Source of the DNA: Pseudomonas graminis
GTDB taxonomy: Bacteria; Pseudomonadota; Gammaproteobacteria; Pseudomonadales; Pseudomonadaceae
Assembly (NCBI RefSeq): GCF_013201545.1
Contig: NZ_CP053746.1
Location: 5,160,501 to 5,224,500 of the forward strand
Direction: 5' to 3'
Length of the DNA: 64,000 nucleotides
Shown: piece after piece, positions 10,401 to 20,540 of the stretch
How the letters are laid out: each line of letters opens with the position of its first letter
Position numbering within the stretch: the first letter of the stretch is position 1
Position numbers and translations under genes: made by a program
The notes under the pieces: generated by a model
The model's input: the letters and a program-made list of their open reading frames with translations, nothing else
The model's database searches: none
What the model was told of the DNA's origin: nothing

Positions 10401-11116
10401 TATTCAAACCTACTGGAATTCAGCCTGCGTTCAAGCGAAGCCCGATCATAGGTTTCGGGTATGTGAGTGTCAATTTGCTGGATGTTCTGGTGGTAAGACT
10501 TGGTAGAACCGTCATGATTCTTGATAAAAATATCAACGGTCACTGCATGGCCGAACTCGTATTTCAAACGATTCACCACTTCCCGAGCGGCAAAGTATTG
10601 ATTCACGAAGCCATGCATTGGGATATTCCGGCCCTCCACTTTTTCTCGCGCCTGAACAAACTCCCAGGCTCTCTCGGGATTCTGATAAACATAAAGCACC
10701 AGCACGAACCGACCTCGCTTGAGCGAGCGCCGAATGTTGAGTGAAGCGGTGTCGAAATTCGATGCTGTGCCATCCAGCAGAAAAGATTGCTGCATCCGCA
10801 GCGCTTCATCGTGAACGGCAGACACTAATACTGAAACCGCCCGTTGAAAGAGCGAAGAATTGCTGCCCGTGTATCCGGGCAATTCGGCGCGATAGGTGTC
10901 TGGGTCGATGCGCAACACAGAGCCGCCGAATCGGCCGAGAAACTCCAGGGATGCTTCAGTTTTACCTGCCCCAGGTGAGCCCGCCATAAACACCGATACG
11001 GGCGAATCCTCTTATAGGTATACCGAAGGATCCGTCAGCCTCTTCGCAATCTCCTTCCTGTTCGCCTTGGCAAACACCACTGCCTCGTCTGATATCCGTC
11101 GATCATCCGTATCCAA
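10400..11116 (-). pseudogene. Zeta-toxin-family kinase gene interrupted by an in-frame TAA
   Basis: The reading frame is continuous from TTG 11116 (AAGGA 7 nt upstream) to 10400 except for TAA at 11014-11012, codon 35. Before the stop it reads ISDEAVVFAKANRKEIAKRL then TDPSVYL. Immediately after, it resumes in the same frame as EDSPVSVFMAGSPGAGKTEA. The downstream part holds the zeta/PezT signature: Walker A GSPGAGKT, catalytic Asp in LRIDPDTYR, and DGTASNFDTA. Zeta toxins phosphorylate UDP-N-acetylglucosamine and poison cell-wall synthesis. A shortened protein could start at GTG 10993, keeping the P-loop but losing the first helices. The stop may be a real inactivating mutation or a sequencing error. 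The start codon choice is inferred. Confidence 0.8.
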
Positions 11117-11321
11117 GTCACCATCCTTTTATGAGGTCTCGACAATCAAGCGCCGCGCAGTATTCACGGGCGCTTCGACTGCGCCTATCCGACGTCACAA
11201 AGAGAAACAGGATGCGTTGCTGAGCATTCACGGATGCGGATTCGTACCGCGATGTCGCGCAACAAACACGAGGCCGCGGGAACACGCGATGACTCGATAT
11301 CTCGGCCAGTTCGGAAGACCT

Positions 11322-11411
11322 GTGGGAGTGAGCTTACTCACGAAGAGGCGGGGCATTCAGCCACTTGCTCGGGGTCTGAAAGTCAACCTTCGCGAGCAAG
11401 CTCGCTCCCAC
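11322..11411. repeat. Class 1 REP pair (REPIN) upstream of the RAYT
   Basis: Two inverted class 1 REPs flank a short spacer: GTGGGAGTGAGCTTACTCAC at the left and CGCGAGCAAGCTCGCTCCCA at the right end. The same pair occurs twice downstream of the RAYT. The rest of the 400-nt gap between the toxin gene and the RAYT holds no gene I can support. Confidence 0.9.
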
Positions 11412-11518
11412 GTTCGGGTGTTCGCGGGCCAACAGAACACACCGCGTAATACACCCCCATCGGTGTGGTTCATGAAGAGGCTAACGTGGTTTGTGCACCC
11501 AAACCCGAGGTAAACAGC

Positions 11519-12082
11519 ATGGCCACGAAAGCTCGTTCCCATAGCTTGCGCACAGGGCGGTATTCAGAGAAAGGGAGGATCTATCTGGTGACCTCCCGGC
11601 TCGACCGTATGAGAAATGACTTCAGGGACTGGCGCGTAGGCCGGCTGCTCGTCAAGGAAATGCGAGAAATGGATAAGTGCGGATTCACAAGAACGCTGGC
11701 ATGGGTGGTGATGCCCGACCATTTTCACTGGTTAATGCAGCTTCAACATGGCTCGCTTGCGGGCATTGTTCAGCGGGTCAAGTCCAAGACCGCCATTTCA
11801 GTGAATAGGCTCACCGGCAAACAGGGTCGACTTTGGCAGTCTGGATATCACGATGCAGCTGCACGCCATGAGGATGATCTCATTCACTTCGCCCGCTACA
11901 TCGTGGCCAATCCACTGCGGGCAGGGTTAGCCAGTCGGGCGGGAGATTATCCGCTGTGGGACGCGACTTGGTTATCGGGTTCAGGGGTAGAGTTCGAGGC
12001 GTCTGGAAATGAATCGTTTGATGTGCTGCCAACACCCAGCAATGACCTGCCTGACTCATTGCCCATCAGGCAGCCTTCGTGA
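11519..12082 (+). CDS. REP-associated tyrosine transposase (RAYT)
   Basis: A 187-residue Y1/IS200-like HUH-family nuclease. The metal-binding HUH motif is H68 and H70 in MPDHFHWL, and the likely catalytic tyrosine is Y110 in LWQSGYHDAA. The family block VKSKTAISVNRLTG and the later FARYIVANPLRAGL are typical of TnpA-REP proteins. I start at ATG 11519 because GAGG lies 8 nt upstream; the longer frame from 11465 adds a non-conserved stretch. It is flanked by class 1 REP pairs on both sides (11322-11411, 12143-12233, 12277-12366), the usual arrangement in which the RAYT mobilises its own REPs. The length is slightly long for the family, with a divergent C-terminal tail. Confidence 0.92.
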   Translation: MATKARSHSLRTGRYSEKGRIYLVTSRLDRMRNDFRDWRVGRLLVKEMREMDKCGFTRTLAWVVMPDHFHWLMQLQHGSLAGIVQRVKSKTAISVNRLTGKQGRLWQSGYHDAAARHEDDLIHFARYIVANPLRAGLASRAGDYPLWDATWLSGSGVEFEASGNESFDVLPTPSNDLPDSLPIRQPS

Positions 12083-12142
12083 GCAAGCCCACCTCCCACC
12101 GGCAGGTGGTTCGGCTCGGGATTTTCAGCTGTCGCAGCACTT

Positions 12143-12233
12143 GTGGGAGTGAGCTTGCTCACGAAAAGGCCGGGGCATTCAGTCACTTTCTCGGGGACTG
12201 AAAGTCAGCCTTCGCGAGCAAGCTCGCTCCCAC
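12143..12233. repeat. Class 1 REP pair (REPIN) downstream of the RAYT
   Basis: GTGGGAGTGAGCTTGCTCAC (from 12143) and its inverted partner ending CTCGCTCCCAC (12233) enclose about 45 nt. The following spacer (CACGGATCGTGGGCTGCC and on) recurs in part at 14051-14087, beyond the IS element, showing that a longer unit was amplified here. Confidence 0.9.
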
Positions 12234-12276
12234 GGATCGTGGGCTGCCTCGATATTTCGGCCAGTTCGGAGGACCT

Positions 12277-12366
12277 GTGGGAGTGAGCTTGCTGACGAAG
12301 AGGCCGGGGCATTGAGCCACTTGCTCGGGGACTGAAAGTCAGCCTTCGCGAGCAAGCTCGCTCTCA
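12277..12366. repeat. Class 1 REP pair split by the IS110 element
   Basis: The left REP (12277-12299) is intact apart from one change. The right REP reads CGCGAGCAAGCTCGCTC and then stops matching at 12364. The missing end, CTCCCACG, is found at 13858-13865 on the other side of the IS. Joining the two sides restores a canonical class 1 REP, which places the insertion precisely. Confidence 0.85.
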
Positions 12367-12403
12367 TCAAACAAAAAATAAGTCTCTGATTTCGTTACAC
12401 AAT

Positions 12404-13735
12404 TCAAGAAGCCTTTACCAAGTCCAGCCCCAGTTTCCGGGCCTTGCGCAGCAAGGCCCGGTACTGCTTTTCCTTGCTCCGTTCTTCAAACGCTTCGATC
12501 CCCTGCTCAACATAGGGCTGCCCCTTGGTCAGCATGGCGTAGATCAAGCGTGCAAGTTGGTGAGCCGTGGCCTTGATGGCGCAACTGGTATCCATCCGCG
12601 CCAGCCGAGCCCTGTGGCTGGCGCCGATAAAGCTTTTGTCATTTCGCGCGTTGGACGCCGCTTGCTTGAGTGCCTGGGCTGCGTTGTTGAGGGTTTTCTG
12701 ACTTTTACCCGACAGTTGGCGACCACCCGAAATCCGTGTCGGTGGCGCCACACCTAGCCATGAGCAGAAATGCTCCATCGTAGGAAATCGGGACAAATCC
12801 GGGCCAATTTCGCCGGCAATGATCAGGGCCGTATCGACGCCTATGGTTGGTATGGCGGTGAGATCAACGCCCATGACGCGCCAAAGTGACTGATGTAGGG
12901 CCGCCTGATCTGCTGCGCAGCGGTGAGGGCTACGCAGGATTTTTCGTGAGGGTTGCGGGGCCTCCTCGCGCTCGGGCAATTGACTCAGCGCATCCGTAAT
13001 AGCCTTGTCGCATGCCCCAATCTGCTGTTCAAAGAAGTCATAGCATTGCACTTCTTGTTCGAGCGCATGCAGGTGCTCTAAACGCCAATTACCGTGGAGG
13101 CTGCGGGCTACAGTCTCTTTGCTGGCCTTGATCCGCCGATCAATCAGGTCGGCCAGAACAGACGGATCGCGCTCGCCGGCAATGATTGCGCGAAGGATTT
13201 TCATACCGGTCACGCCCGAAATATCGCTGATCACGTTGGCGAGTTGGATGTTCATCTGGCTCAGCGCTTTCTGCATACGGTTCAAGGTTTGAGCTTGGTT
13301 ACGAACTTTGCTGGCTCGTTGGCGAATGAGCGCCCGCATAGAACAAATCGCATCGTCAGGGCGAAATGCTCCGCGCAACAGGCCATGGCTCATCAGTTGC
13401 CATATCCACTGGCAATCGAGGACATCGGATTTACGGCCGGAAATCTGCCGCGTTGCGCGTGAGTTGACCAAATAGACCTTGAAGCCACGCGCATCAAGAA
13501 GCTCAAACAGTGGAATCCAGTAGACGCCAGTGGCTTCCATGGCCACGACCTCGATCTTCAGCGCTTCAAGCCAATCGGCCAGCTTGACGAGGTCGTCGGT
13601 GAAGGTGGAAAAGCTGCGTACCGGTTGCTCGTGGTCACGATCAACGGCGACCCAATGCTCACGGCTGCCGATGTCGATACCGGCACAATGGGGATGGACC
13701 AGCTCAAAACGCTGTCTGGATTGCTTGCGCGCCAT
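12404..13735 (-). CDS. IS110-family transposase (DEDD recombinase)
   Basis: A 443-residue recombinase. The N-terminal RuvC-like DEDD domain shows D21 in AGIDIGSREHWVAVD, E67 in VAMEATGVYW, and D104/D107 in RKSDVLDCQW. The C-terminal Transposase_20 domain has IPTIGVDTALIIAGEIG and FCSWLGVAPPTRISGG, which includes the serine expected to form the covalent DNA link. The start is ATG 13735 with GAGGAA upstream; an upstream in-frame start at 13771 would extend into the leader. The frame is intact, so the element may be active. Confidence 0.95.
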   Translation of the reverse strand: MARKQSRQRFELVHPHCAGIDIGSREHWVAVDRDHEQPVRSFSTFTDDLVKLADWLEALKIEVVAMEATGVYWIPLFELLDARGFKVYLVNSRATRQISGRKSDVLDCQWIWQLMSHGLLRGAFRPDDAICSMRALIRQRASKVRNQAQTLNRMQKALSQMNIQLANVISDISGVTGMKILRAIIAGERDPSVLADLIDRRIKASKETVARSLHGNWRLEHLHALEQEVQCYDFFEQQIGACDKAITDALSQLPEREEAPQPSRKILRSPHRCAADQAALHQSLWRVMGVDLTAIPTIGVDTALIIAGEIGPDLSRFPTMEHFCSWLGVAPPTRISGGRQLSGKSQKTLNNAAQALKQAASNARNDKSFIGASHRARLARMDTSCAIKATAHQLARLIYAMLTKGQPYVEQGIEAFEERSKEKQYRALLRKARKLGLDLVKAS

Positions 13736-13857
13736 GCTGTTTCCTCGCAGGATGATGGGCGCGCGGGGCACACGGTGGCGAAAGGGTTCACTCTCTCATA
13801 CGTGGTCACGGCTAGCCGTGCCGACAAGGACTCTACGCCGATACCGTGCGGGCCACT
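13736..13857 (-). ncRNA. IS110 left-end leader, candidate bridge RNA region
   Basis: IS110-group elements encode a structured bridge RNA in the non-coding end upstream of the recombinase. This 122-nt leader contains a perfect 14-nt palindrome (CACGGCTAGCCGTG, 13807-13820). It also contains CACTCTCTCAT (13789-13799), identical to the sequence that would span the joined ends of the excised circle (LE end CCACTCTC joined to TCATCAAAC of the RE). A copy of the donor junction inside the leader is what a donor-binding loop would need. Boundaries and fold of the RNA are inferred. Confidence 0.55.
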
Positions 13858-13932
13858 CTCCCACGCGGGTGCTGTCACACCAATGTGAGTACCGGCCTCT
13901 GTCCCGCGCTCCTCAATCCTAGCAAAGCAAAA

Positions 13933-13960
13933 AGCGGCTGCCCCTGACGGGGCAGCCGCT
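13933..13960. terminator. Strong hairpin terminator near the IS element
   Basis: AGCGGCTGCCCC (13933-13944) pairs with GGGGCAGCCGCT (13949-13960), with a TGAC loop, flanked by A-rich sequence on the left and CTTTT on the right. It could work in both directions. No gene now ends next to it, so it may be a remnant of the locus before insertion and rearrangement. Confidence 0.65.
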
Positions 13961-14132
13961 CTGTGCTTTTCAAAGTGTCAGCGTCACAACAGGGATGAGT
14001 CGAGCACCCTGTTTGCTGCGCGACAGCGCGGCGCGTAGCGGCGGGACGGCTCCCACGGATCGTGGGTCGCCTGGATGTTTCTGCCAGGTCTCTTGATGTG
14101 CGGGACCGGGTGGGTGGCAGCTAGCCCCTGCG

Positions 14133-14171
14133 CAATAGACAACGCCTCCACAAGGGAGGCGTTGTCTATTG
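14133..14171 (-). terminator. Terminator of katG
   Basis: A perfect 17-bp stem: CAATAGACAACGCCTCC (14133-14149) and its complement (14155-14171) with loop ACAAG. It begins 28 nt after the katG stop codon. The A/T-rich stem base provides the U-rich 3' side on the minus strand. Confidence 0.75.
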
Positions 14172-14198
14172 CAGCTTGAGGGCTAAGAGGCACGCGCC

Positions 14199-16472
<2,274 letters not shown>

Positions 16473-16570
16473 CTACTCACCTTCTTGTTTGCTTTTTACT
16501 TTTTCGGCCATCAGCGAGACAGCCCAGGCTAGCACTCGCACAAGACTAGACGACTCAGGCCAGCCGTCTA

Positions 16571-16610
16571 ATAGGCAAATGTTTGGGCGACGATAGAGTG
16601 GTTCTGTTGG
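16571..16610. promoter_or_regulatory. Possible OxyR-type site upstream of katG
   Basis: ATAG at 16571 and ATAG at 16593 lie exactly 22 bp apart, the half-site period of OxyR tetramer sites, about 100 bp upstream of the katG start. The remaining consensus positions match poorly, so this is a weak call based on spacing and on the known OxyR control of katG. Confidence 0.3.
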
Positions 16611-16715
16611 CGGAGTATTTAACGGAGGTGCTTGTATTTTCTGGCGCTTGAGCTCAACTCTAACAACAGCATCAAGTGCAGAGCCGGCGTCGACCGGCGT
16701 CTTGATCACCGTGGC

Positions 16716-16730
16716 AATCTCCAGGAGATT
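16716..16730 (+). promoter_or_regulatory. Shine-Dalgarno-sequestering hairpin of the Hsp20 gene
   Basis: AATCTCCAGGAGATT is a palindrome 6 nt before the start codon. Its right half contains the ribosome site AGGAG, so folding would hide it. Many small heat-shock genes use RNA thermometers of this sort; here the stem is short and the function is inferred. Confidence 0.45.
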
Positions 16731-16735
16731 CAGGC

Positions 16736-17197
16736 ATGGCCACCACCGCTTCACTGGCCCCGTTGTTCCGGCAATCAGTGGGCTTTGATCGCTTCAACGA
16801 TTTTTTTGAATCTGCCTTGCACAGCGAAATAAACGCCAGCGCCCCCCCTCACAACGTCGAACGATACGGCACCGATCATTACCGAATCGTGATCGCCACA
16901 GCCGGGCTTGCGGCCGCTGACCTCGACCTGACCCTGGAAAGAAACGTGCTCACCGTTTGCGGGGCTGAAGCCCACACCGATGGCGGCGTGACGTACCTGC
17001 ATCAGGGCATCGCCCATGGGCCGTTCCGGCTGGTCTTCCATCTGGCCGATCACATCGAGGTGCAGGGCGCGACCTTCAAGAATGGTTTGCTGATTGTCTT
17101 CCTGCTGCGGGTCGAACCCCAGGGGGCCAAGGCCCGCAGGATCAGCATTCACAGCCCCGGGGACGATCCCGACCGGCCGCACATCAGCCGGCCTTGA
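16736..17197 (+). CDS. Hsp20/alpha-crystallin-family small heat-shock protein (IbpA-like)
   Basis: A 153-residue holdase chaperone. The N-terminal RFNDFFESAL is followed by the alpha-crystallin domain from about residue 40: NVERYGTDHYRIVIATAGL, then LERNVLTV, and the signature FKNGLLIVFLLRVEP near 120. The C-terminal tail is longer than in E. coli IbpA and lacks an obvious I-x-I motif apart from RRISIHS. The start at 16736 follows AGGAG, which lies inside a palindrome. It is divergent from katG and convergent with the amidohydrolase gene, with a 32-nt gap. Confidence 0.9.
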   Translation: MATTASLAPLFRQSVGFDRFNDFFESALHSEINASAPPHNVERYGTDHYRIVIATAGLAAADLDLTLERNVLTVCGAEAHTDGGVTYLHQGIAHGPFRLVFHLADHIEVQGATFKNGLLIVFLLRVEPQGAKARRISIHSPGDDPDRPHISRP

Positions 17198-17229
17198 TCA
17201 ACGGCGAGAAACGCGCGCCTGAAGCCGGA

Positions 17230-18093
17230 TCAGGCCTCGGTCGGCGGGAAATCAAACAGCACCTGGGGTGCGTCGATGAGCAACGAGCGCATCAATGGCG
17301 CGGTGCAGCCCAGCGCCTGCAACTGCTCGACCACCGAGCCGTAGCTGACACTGCTTTCATGCTGGGTATGGGGCCAATCACTGCCCCAGACCAGCCGCTG
17401 CGGGCCGAACGTTTCCACCAGCAACGACAGCGCGTCACGGGCGAAATCGAGGTTTTCCTGAGCACTGCCTTCCAGACGGTAAATGCCCGAAACCTTCATC
17501 CACAGCTGTCCGCTCCGGCCCAGCTCCAACATCTGGAGAAAGCCGGGCTGTTCTAGGCCCAGCCGGGCGTCAGGCCGACCGAAGTGGTCGATCACGATCT
17601 TCACGCCGAACGGCATCAGACCGGCCAGCAATGCCGGCATGTCAGCGACCTGGCGGTGCACTTCTACATGCCAGTCGAGCGCCGCGATGTGGTCGAAAAA
17701 CACCTGCCACTGCGGCTCGGAAAAGTCCGGCAGCGCCTTGCCCATCAGGTTCAGACGCACGCCGACGACGCCCAGCCGATCCATCTCCTCAAGGGCCGCC
17801 CGGCTGATGTCGCGCTCAACCACCACCACGCCGCGCAGTTGATCCGGCGCCTGCTGAAGGGCATCGAGCAAATAGCGGTTATCGGTCCCGAGGAAGCTCG
17901 GTTGCACCAGCACGCCATGAGTCAGGCCATGCCGATGAAGTTGATCCTGGTACATCGCCAGCGTGGCGTCGTAGTCCGGTGAATAGCGTCGTGCCGATGT
18001 CTGGTCCAGCTCCCTGCTGAAGACGTGTGCGTGGCCGTCGATGCCAAGGATCGACGGGGGGGAGACGGAAAAGAGGTCGGACATGGATCTCAT
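17230..18093 (-). CDS. Amidohydrolase-2 family metal-dependent hydrolase (PDC-lactonase-like)
   Basis: A 287-residue TIM-barrel hydrolase. Visible features are DGHAHVF near the N-terminus (strand-1 metal site), VEVHRQ, IDHFGRP and LVWGSDWPHTQHE near the C-terminus, the arrangement seen in 2-pyrone-4,6-dicarboxylate lactonase and related lactonases. The start may be ATG 18093 or ATG 18084, and neither has a strong ribosome site. It is the last gene of a GntR-MFS-hydrolase series on the minus strand, 46 nt after the transporter. It therefore probably opens a lactone or hydrolyses a carboxylate brought in by that carrier. The substrate is not deducible. Confidence 0.85.
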   Translation of the reverse strand: MRSMSDLFSVSPPSILGIDGHAHVFSRELDQTSARRYSPDYDATLAMYQDQLHRHGLTHGVLVQPSFLGTDNRYLLDALQQAPDQLRGVVVVERDISRAALEEMDRLGVVGVRLNLMGKALPDFSEPQWQVFFDHIAALDWHVEVHRQVADMPALLAGLMPFGVKIVIDHFGRPDARLGLEQPGFLQMLELGRSGQLWMKVSGIYRLEGSAQENLDFARDALSLLVETFGPQRLVWGSDWPHTQHESSVSYGSVVEQLQALGCTAPLMRSLLIDAPQVLFDFPPTEA

Positions 18094-18139
18094 CTATCAG
18101 AAGATGCGCGACGCAAAAGGCATCGCGCGGAAGGGGAAA

Positions 18140-19429
18140 TCAGGCGCGGGCGGTTTCGCTGGGTGCGTCTGCGGCGGCGCTTGCAGTGGGGCCGGCTTCC
18201 AGGCTGCGACCGCGGGTTTCCGGCAGGCACAATGCGGCAATCACCGCGACGCCGTAGGCGATTCCGGCGTCGATGCCGATGGCGGAACCCAGCGACATCG
18301 ATTCGCTCATGTGGCCCACCAGGAAAGGGAAGACCGAGGACAGCACACGGCCGAAGTTGTAGCAGAAGCCCACCCCTGCCCCGCGCACGTCAGCCGGATA
18401 GAGCTCGTTGAACAGCGCACCGAGGCTGGCCGGAATGCCGGCGGCAAAGAAGCCCAGCGGGAAACCGAGGAACAGCATTTGTGTGTTGGTCAGCGGCAGG
18501 AACACGTAGCACTGCACGGTGATGACGCAGCACAGGGCGAACAGCACGATGTTCAGTCGGCGGCCGATGCGGTCGATGAGAAAGCCGCTGGCAATACAGC
18601 CGCACCAGAAGGCGACGATGATCACCGCCAGGTAGCCGCCGGAGTTGAGCACCGACAGGTTGCGTTCGGTTTTCAGGAACGTCGGCAGCCAGGTCATCAC
18701 CGCGTGGTAGCCGCCGTGGGCGCCGAGGCCGAGCAAGCCGCCGAGCAGCGTCACGCGGATCAGTTCCGGGCGGAAGATGCCGGCCAGTGATTTGAAAAAG
18801 CTCTGCGGGATGGCATTGTCTTTTTGCAGGCGCTGGAAGCTGTCGGGCTCCTCGACGTTGCGACGCACCCAGATGATCAGCAGCGACGGCAGCAGCCCGA
18901 CCAGAAACATCACCCGCCAGGCCATGTCCTGGGGCACGAACGAATAGATCAAGGTAAACACGCCGACCGCCAGGCCCCAGCCCACCGCCCACGCGCTCTG
19001 CACGGTGCCCATGACCTTGCCACGGTATTTCGGGTTGATGGTCTCAGCCATCAGCACCGCGCCTGCCGCCCACTCGCCACCGATGCCGAAGCCCTGCAGC
19101 GCCTTGACGATCAGCAGCGAGCTGAAGCCGGTGACAAACGCCGACAGAAAGGTGAAAAACGAGAACCAGAGGATCATCCACTGCAGCGTGCGCACCCGGC
19201 CGTAGCGGTCGGACAGCGTGCCGCCGACCCATCCACCCAGCGCCGAGGTGATCAGCGTCACGCCACTGATCAGGCCGGCGTCACCCTTGGTCAACGCGAA
19301 GGCGGCGATCAGCGCCGGAATCGCCAGGCCGAACATCTGAACTTCGAGGGCGTCCAGCGACCATCCGCCGAAGCAGGCCCAGAAGGTTTTGCGCTCCCGA
19401 GGAGTGACTTGGCGATACCAATTGAACAT
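18140..19429 (-). CDS. MFS transporter, aromatic acid:H+ symporter-like
   Basis: A 429-residue carrier with twelve hydrophobic segments. GGWSLDALEVQMFGLAIPAL in helix 1, GGTLSDRYGRVRTL after helix 2, GFGIGGEWAAGAVLMAE in helix 4, and RGKVMGTVQSAWAVGWGLA identify the AAHS/SHS branch that imports organic and aromatic acids. The acidic residue in helix 1 is conserved in this group. It lies between the GntR-UTRA regulator (92 nt upstream) and the amidohydrolase (46 nt downstream), all in one direction, suggesting a catabolic operon for a carboxylate. Confidence 0.9.
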   Translation of the reverse strand: MFNWYRQVTPRERKTFWACFGGWSLDALEVQMFGLAIPALIAAFALTKGDAGLISGVTLITSALGGWVGGTLSDRYGRVRTLQWMILWFSFFTFLSAFVTGFSSLLIVKALQGFGIGGEWAAGAVLMAETINPKYRGKVMGTVQSAWAVGWGLAVGVFTLIYSFVPQDMAWRVMFLVGLLPSLLIIWVRRNVEEPDSFQRLQKDNAIPQSFFKSLAGIFRPELIRVTLLGGLLGLGAHGGYHAVMTWLPTFLKTERNLSVLNSGGYLAVIIVAFWCGCIASGFLIDRIGRRLNIVLFALCCVITVQCYVFLPLTNTQMLFLGFPLGFFAAGIPASLGALFNELYPADVRGAGVGFCYNFGRVLSSVFPFLVGHMSESMSLGSAIGIDAGIAYGVAVIAALCLPETRGRSLEAGPTASAAADAPSETARA

Positions 19430-19521
19430 GTTTTTGTCCTTATGAAGTGACGCGGCAGGTGGTGTAGAGCCCGTTCTGAGTGACAGGCTTGGGTGCAGAA
19501 TTCGGGCTTCTCAGGCGGGGT

Positions 19522-20253
19522 TCAGCGGATGTCGACGCTGTAGCGGAAGTGGCTGGCATGGCCGCGCGAGCGGCGCCATTCCAGCGGCTCGCCGGCGTAA
19601 TTGCGCGCCAGGCGCTCGATCACCACCACCGGGCTATTGACCGGCACTTGCAGCAGCCGCGCGTGGGTCTCGTTAATGGCTTCGGCAGTCAGGGTTTCTT
19701 CGGCGTAGGCCACGACCTGGCCGCATTGCTCTTCGTAGATCGGATAGAGCAGCGGGCCCTGGCGGCTGAGGTCGATTTCCAGCAGGGTCTGAAACTGCAC
19801 CTGGGGCAACCAGATTTCTTCGGCGAGCACAGGCTGAGCGTCGAGCAGACGCAGGCGGATCAGGCGAATCACCGGCGCGTCCAGCGACAGACCGAGGGCG
19901 TGGGAAACGGCCGAGGGCGCGGTGACGGCTTCGATGGAGAGGATGCGGCTTTCCGGCACCTGGCGTTCGCCCGAGACGCTTTGAAAGCGGAAGAAGCGGA
20001 ACAGCGAGGACTGGAACTGCGGCCGGCGAATGAAGGTGCCGCGGCCCTGTTGGCGTTCGAGGATGTTTTCGTTGACCAGCATGTCGATGGCTTTGCGCAC
20101 GGTGCCAGTAGACAGGCAGTACTCACTGGAAAGCGCGGCTTCGGTGGGGATGGCTTCGCCCGGCCGCCAGCGGTTATGGGCAATCTGCTCGGCGAGCTGG
20201 TCTCGCAGGCGTTGATAGAGCGGCAAGCGGACATCGCTGGAGAGTCGGTTCAT
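19522..20253 (-). CDS. GntR-family regulator with UTRA domain (HutC subfamily)
   Basis: A 243-residue repressor. The N-terminal winged helix reads PLYQRLRDQLAEQI, then IPTEAALSSEYCLSTGTVRK, then QQGRGTFIRRP (about residues 10-75). The UTRA effector domain follows (about 95-235), with PVIRLIRLRLLDAQPVLAEE and RLARNYAGEPLEWRRSRG. UTRA domains sense small organic molecules. It is first in a series with the MFS and the amidohydrolase and probably controls them and itself. An AT-rich stretch at 20270-20295 upstream is the likely promoter/operator zone. Confidence 0.92.
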   Translation of the reverse strand: MNRLSSDVRLPLYQRLRDQLAEQIAHNRWRPGEAIPTEAALSSEYCLSTGTVRKAIDMLVNENILERQQGRGTFIRRPQFQSSLFRFFRFQSVSGERQVPESRILSIEAVTAPSAVSHALGLSLDAPVIRLIRLRLLDAQPVLAEEIWLPQVQFQTLLEIDLSRQGPLLYPIYEEQCGQVVAYAEETLTAEAINETHARLLQVPVNSPVVVIERLARNYAGEPLEWRRSRGHASHFRYSVDIR

Positions 20254-20456
20254 GGAGGCGCTTCGCTGTTGTAGTTATGTAGTCATCTATATGAATCTGC
20301 GCTGAGTATTGTCCCGTTACAAATAGGCGTCAAGAGTGAGGATTGGGGTTGGCGGATGAATGGCGTTTGAGGGTTTTGGATTTAACGTTTTTTTCAGGGG
20401 AACGCGGAAACGGCAGAGTAGTGTCTGCCGTCAGGTTGCGGGGGAGCGCGGGGGGA

Positions 20457-20540
20457 TCAGGTCGGGGAGATTGTGGCGAGCGCACCGATCATGAGGGTCA
20501 GGGCGAGAAAGCCGAACAGGAAAATGGCGAGCTTGGCCAT
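20457..20540 (-). CDS. 27-aa single-pass membrane peptide
   Basis: A short frame with strong start signals: TAGGAG lies 7 nt before ATG 20540. The peptide begins MAKLAIFLFGFLALTLMIGA and ends LATISPT. It has a basic N-terminus, one hydrophobic helix and no other domain. I do not recognise a family. The good ribosome site and clean hydrophobic pattern argue that it is translated. It lies alone in a 940-nt intergenic region and is not obviously in an operon. Possible roles include a regulator of a membrane complex or a type I toxin-like peptide, both speculation. Confidence 0.6.
   Translation of the reverse strand: MAKLAIFLFGFLALTLMIGALATISPT

Larger units (their letters stand above)
12361..13860 (-). 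mobile_element. IS110-family insertion sequence inserted in a REP
   Basis: The element is about 1497 bp plus a duplicated CTC. CTC at 12361-12363 and CTC at 13858-13860 mark the junctions, and recombining them restores the REP sequence. There are no terminal inverted repeats, as expected for IS110 elements, which use a DEDD-type recombinase at short core sites. The transposase lies on the minus strand with a 43-nt right end and a leader of about 122 nt (13736-13857) upstream. Several IS110-family elements, such as IS621 and Pseudomonas ISPpu9/10, are known to target REP sequences. The exact core (CT or CTC) cannot be resolved from one copy. Confidence 0.85.

Noticed and set aside
9589..10407. 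Frames reading LQLAACS/AASCKLQ repeats
   Set aside because: Produced by the 7-bp satellite, which stays open in all frames; no start signals.
11117..11320. A gene in the gap upstream of the toxin
   Set aside because: Plus-strand frames here lack ribosome sites and recognisable motifs; sequence looks like decayed intergenic DNA.
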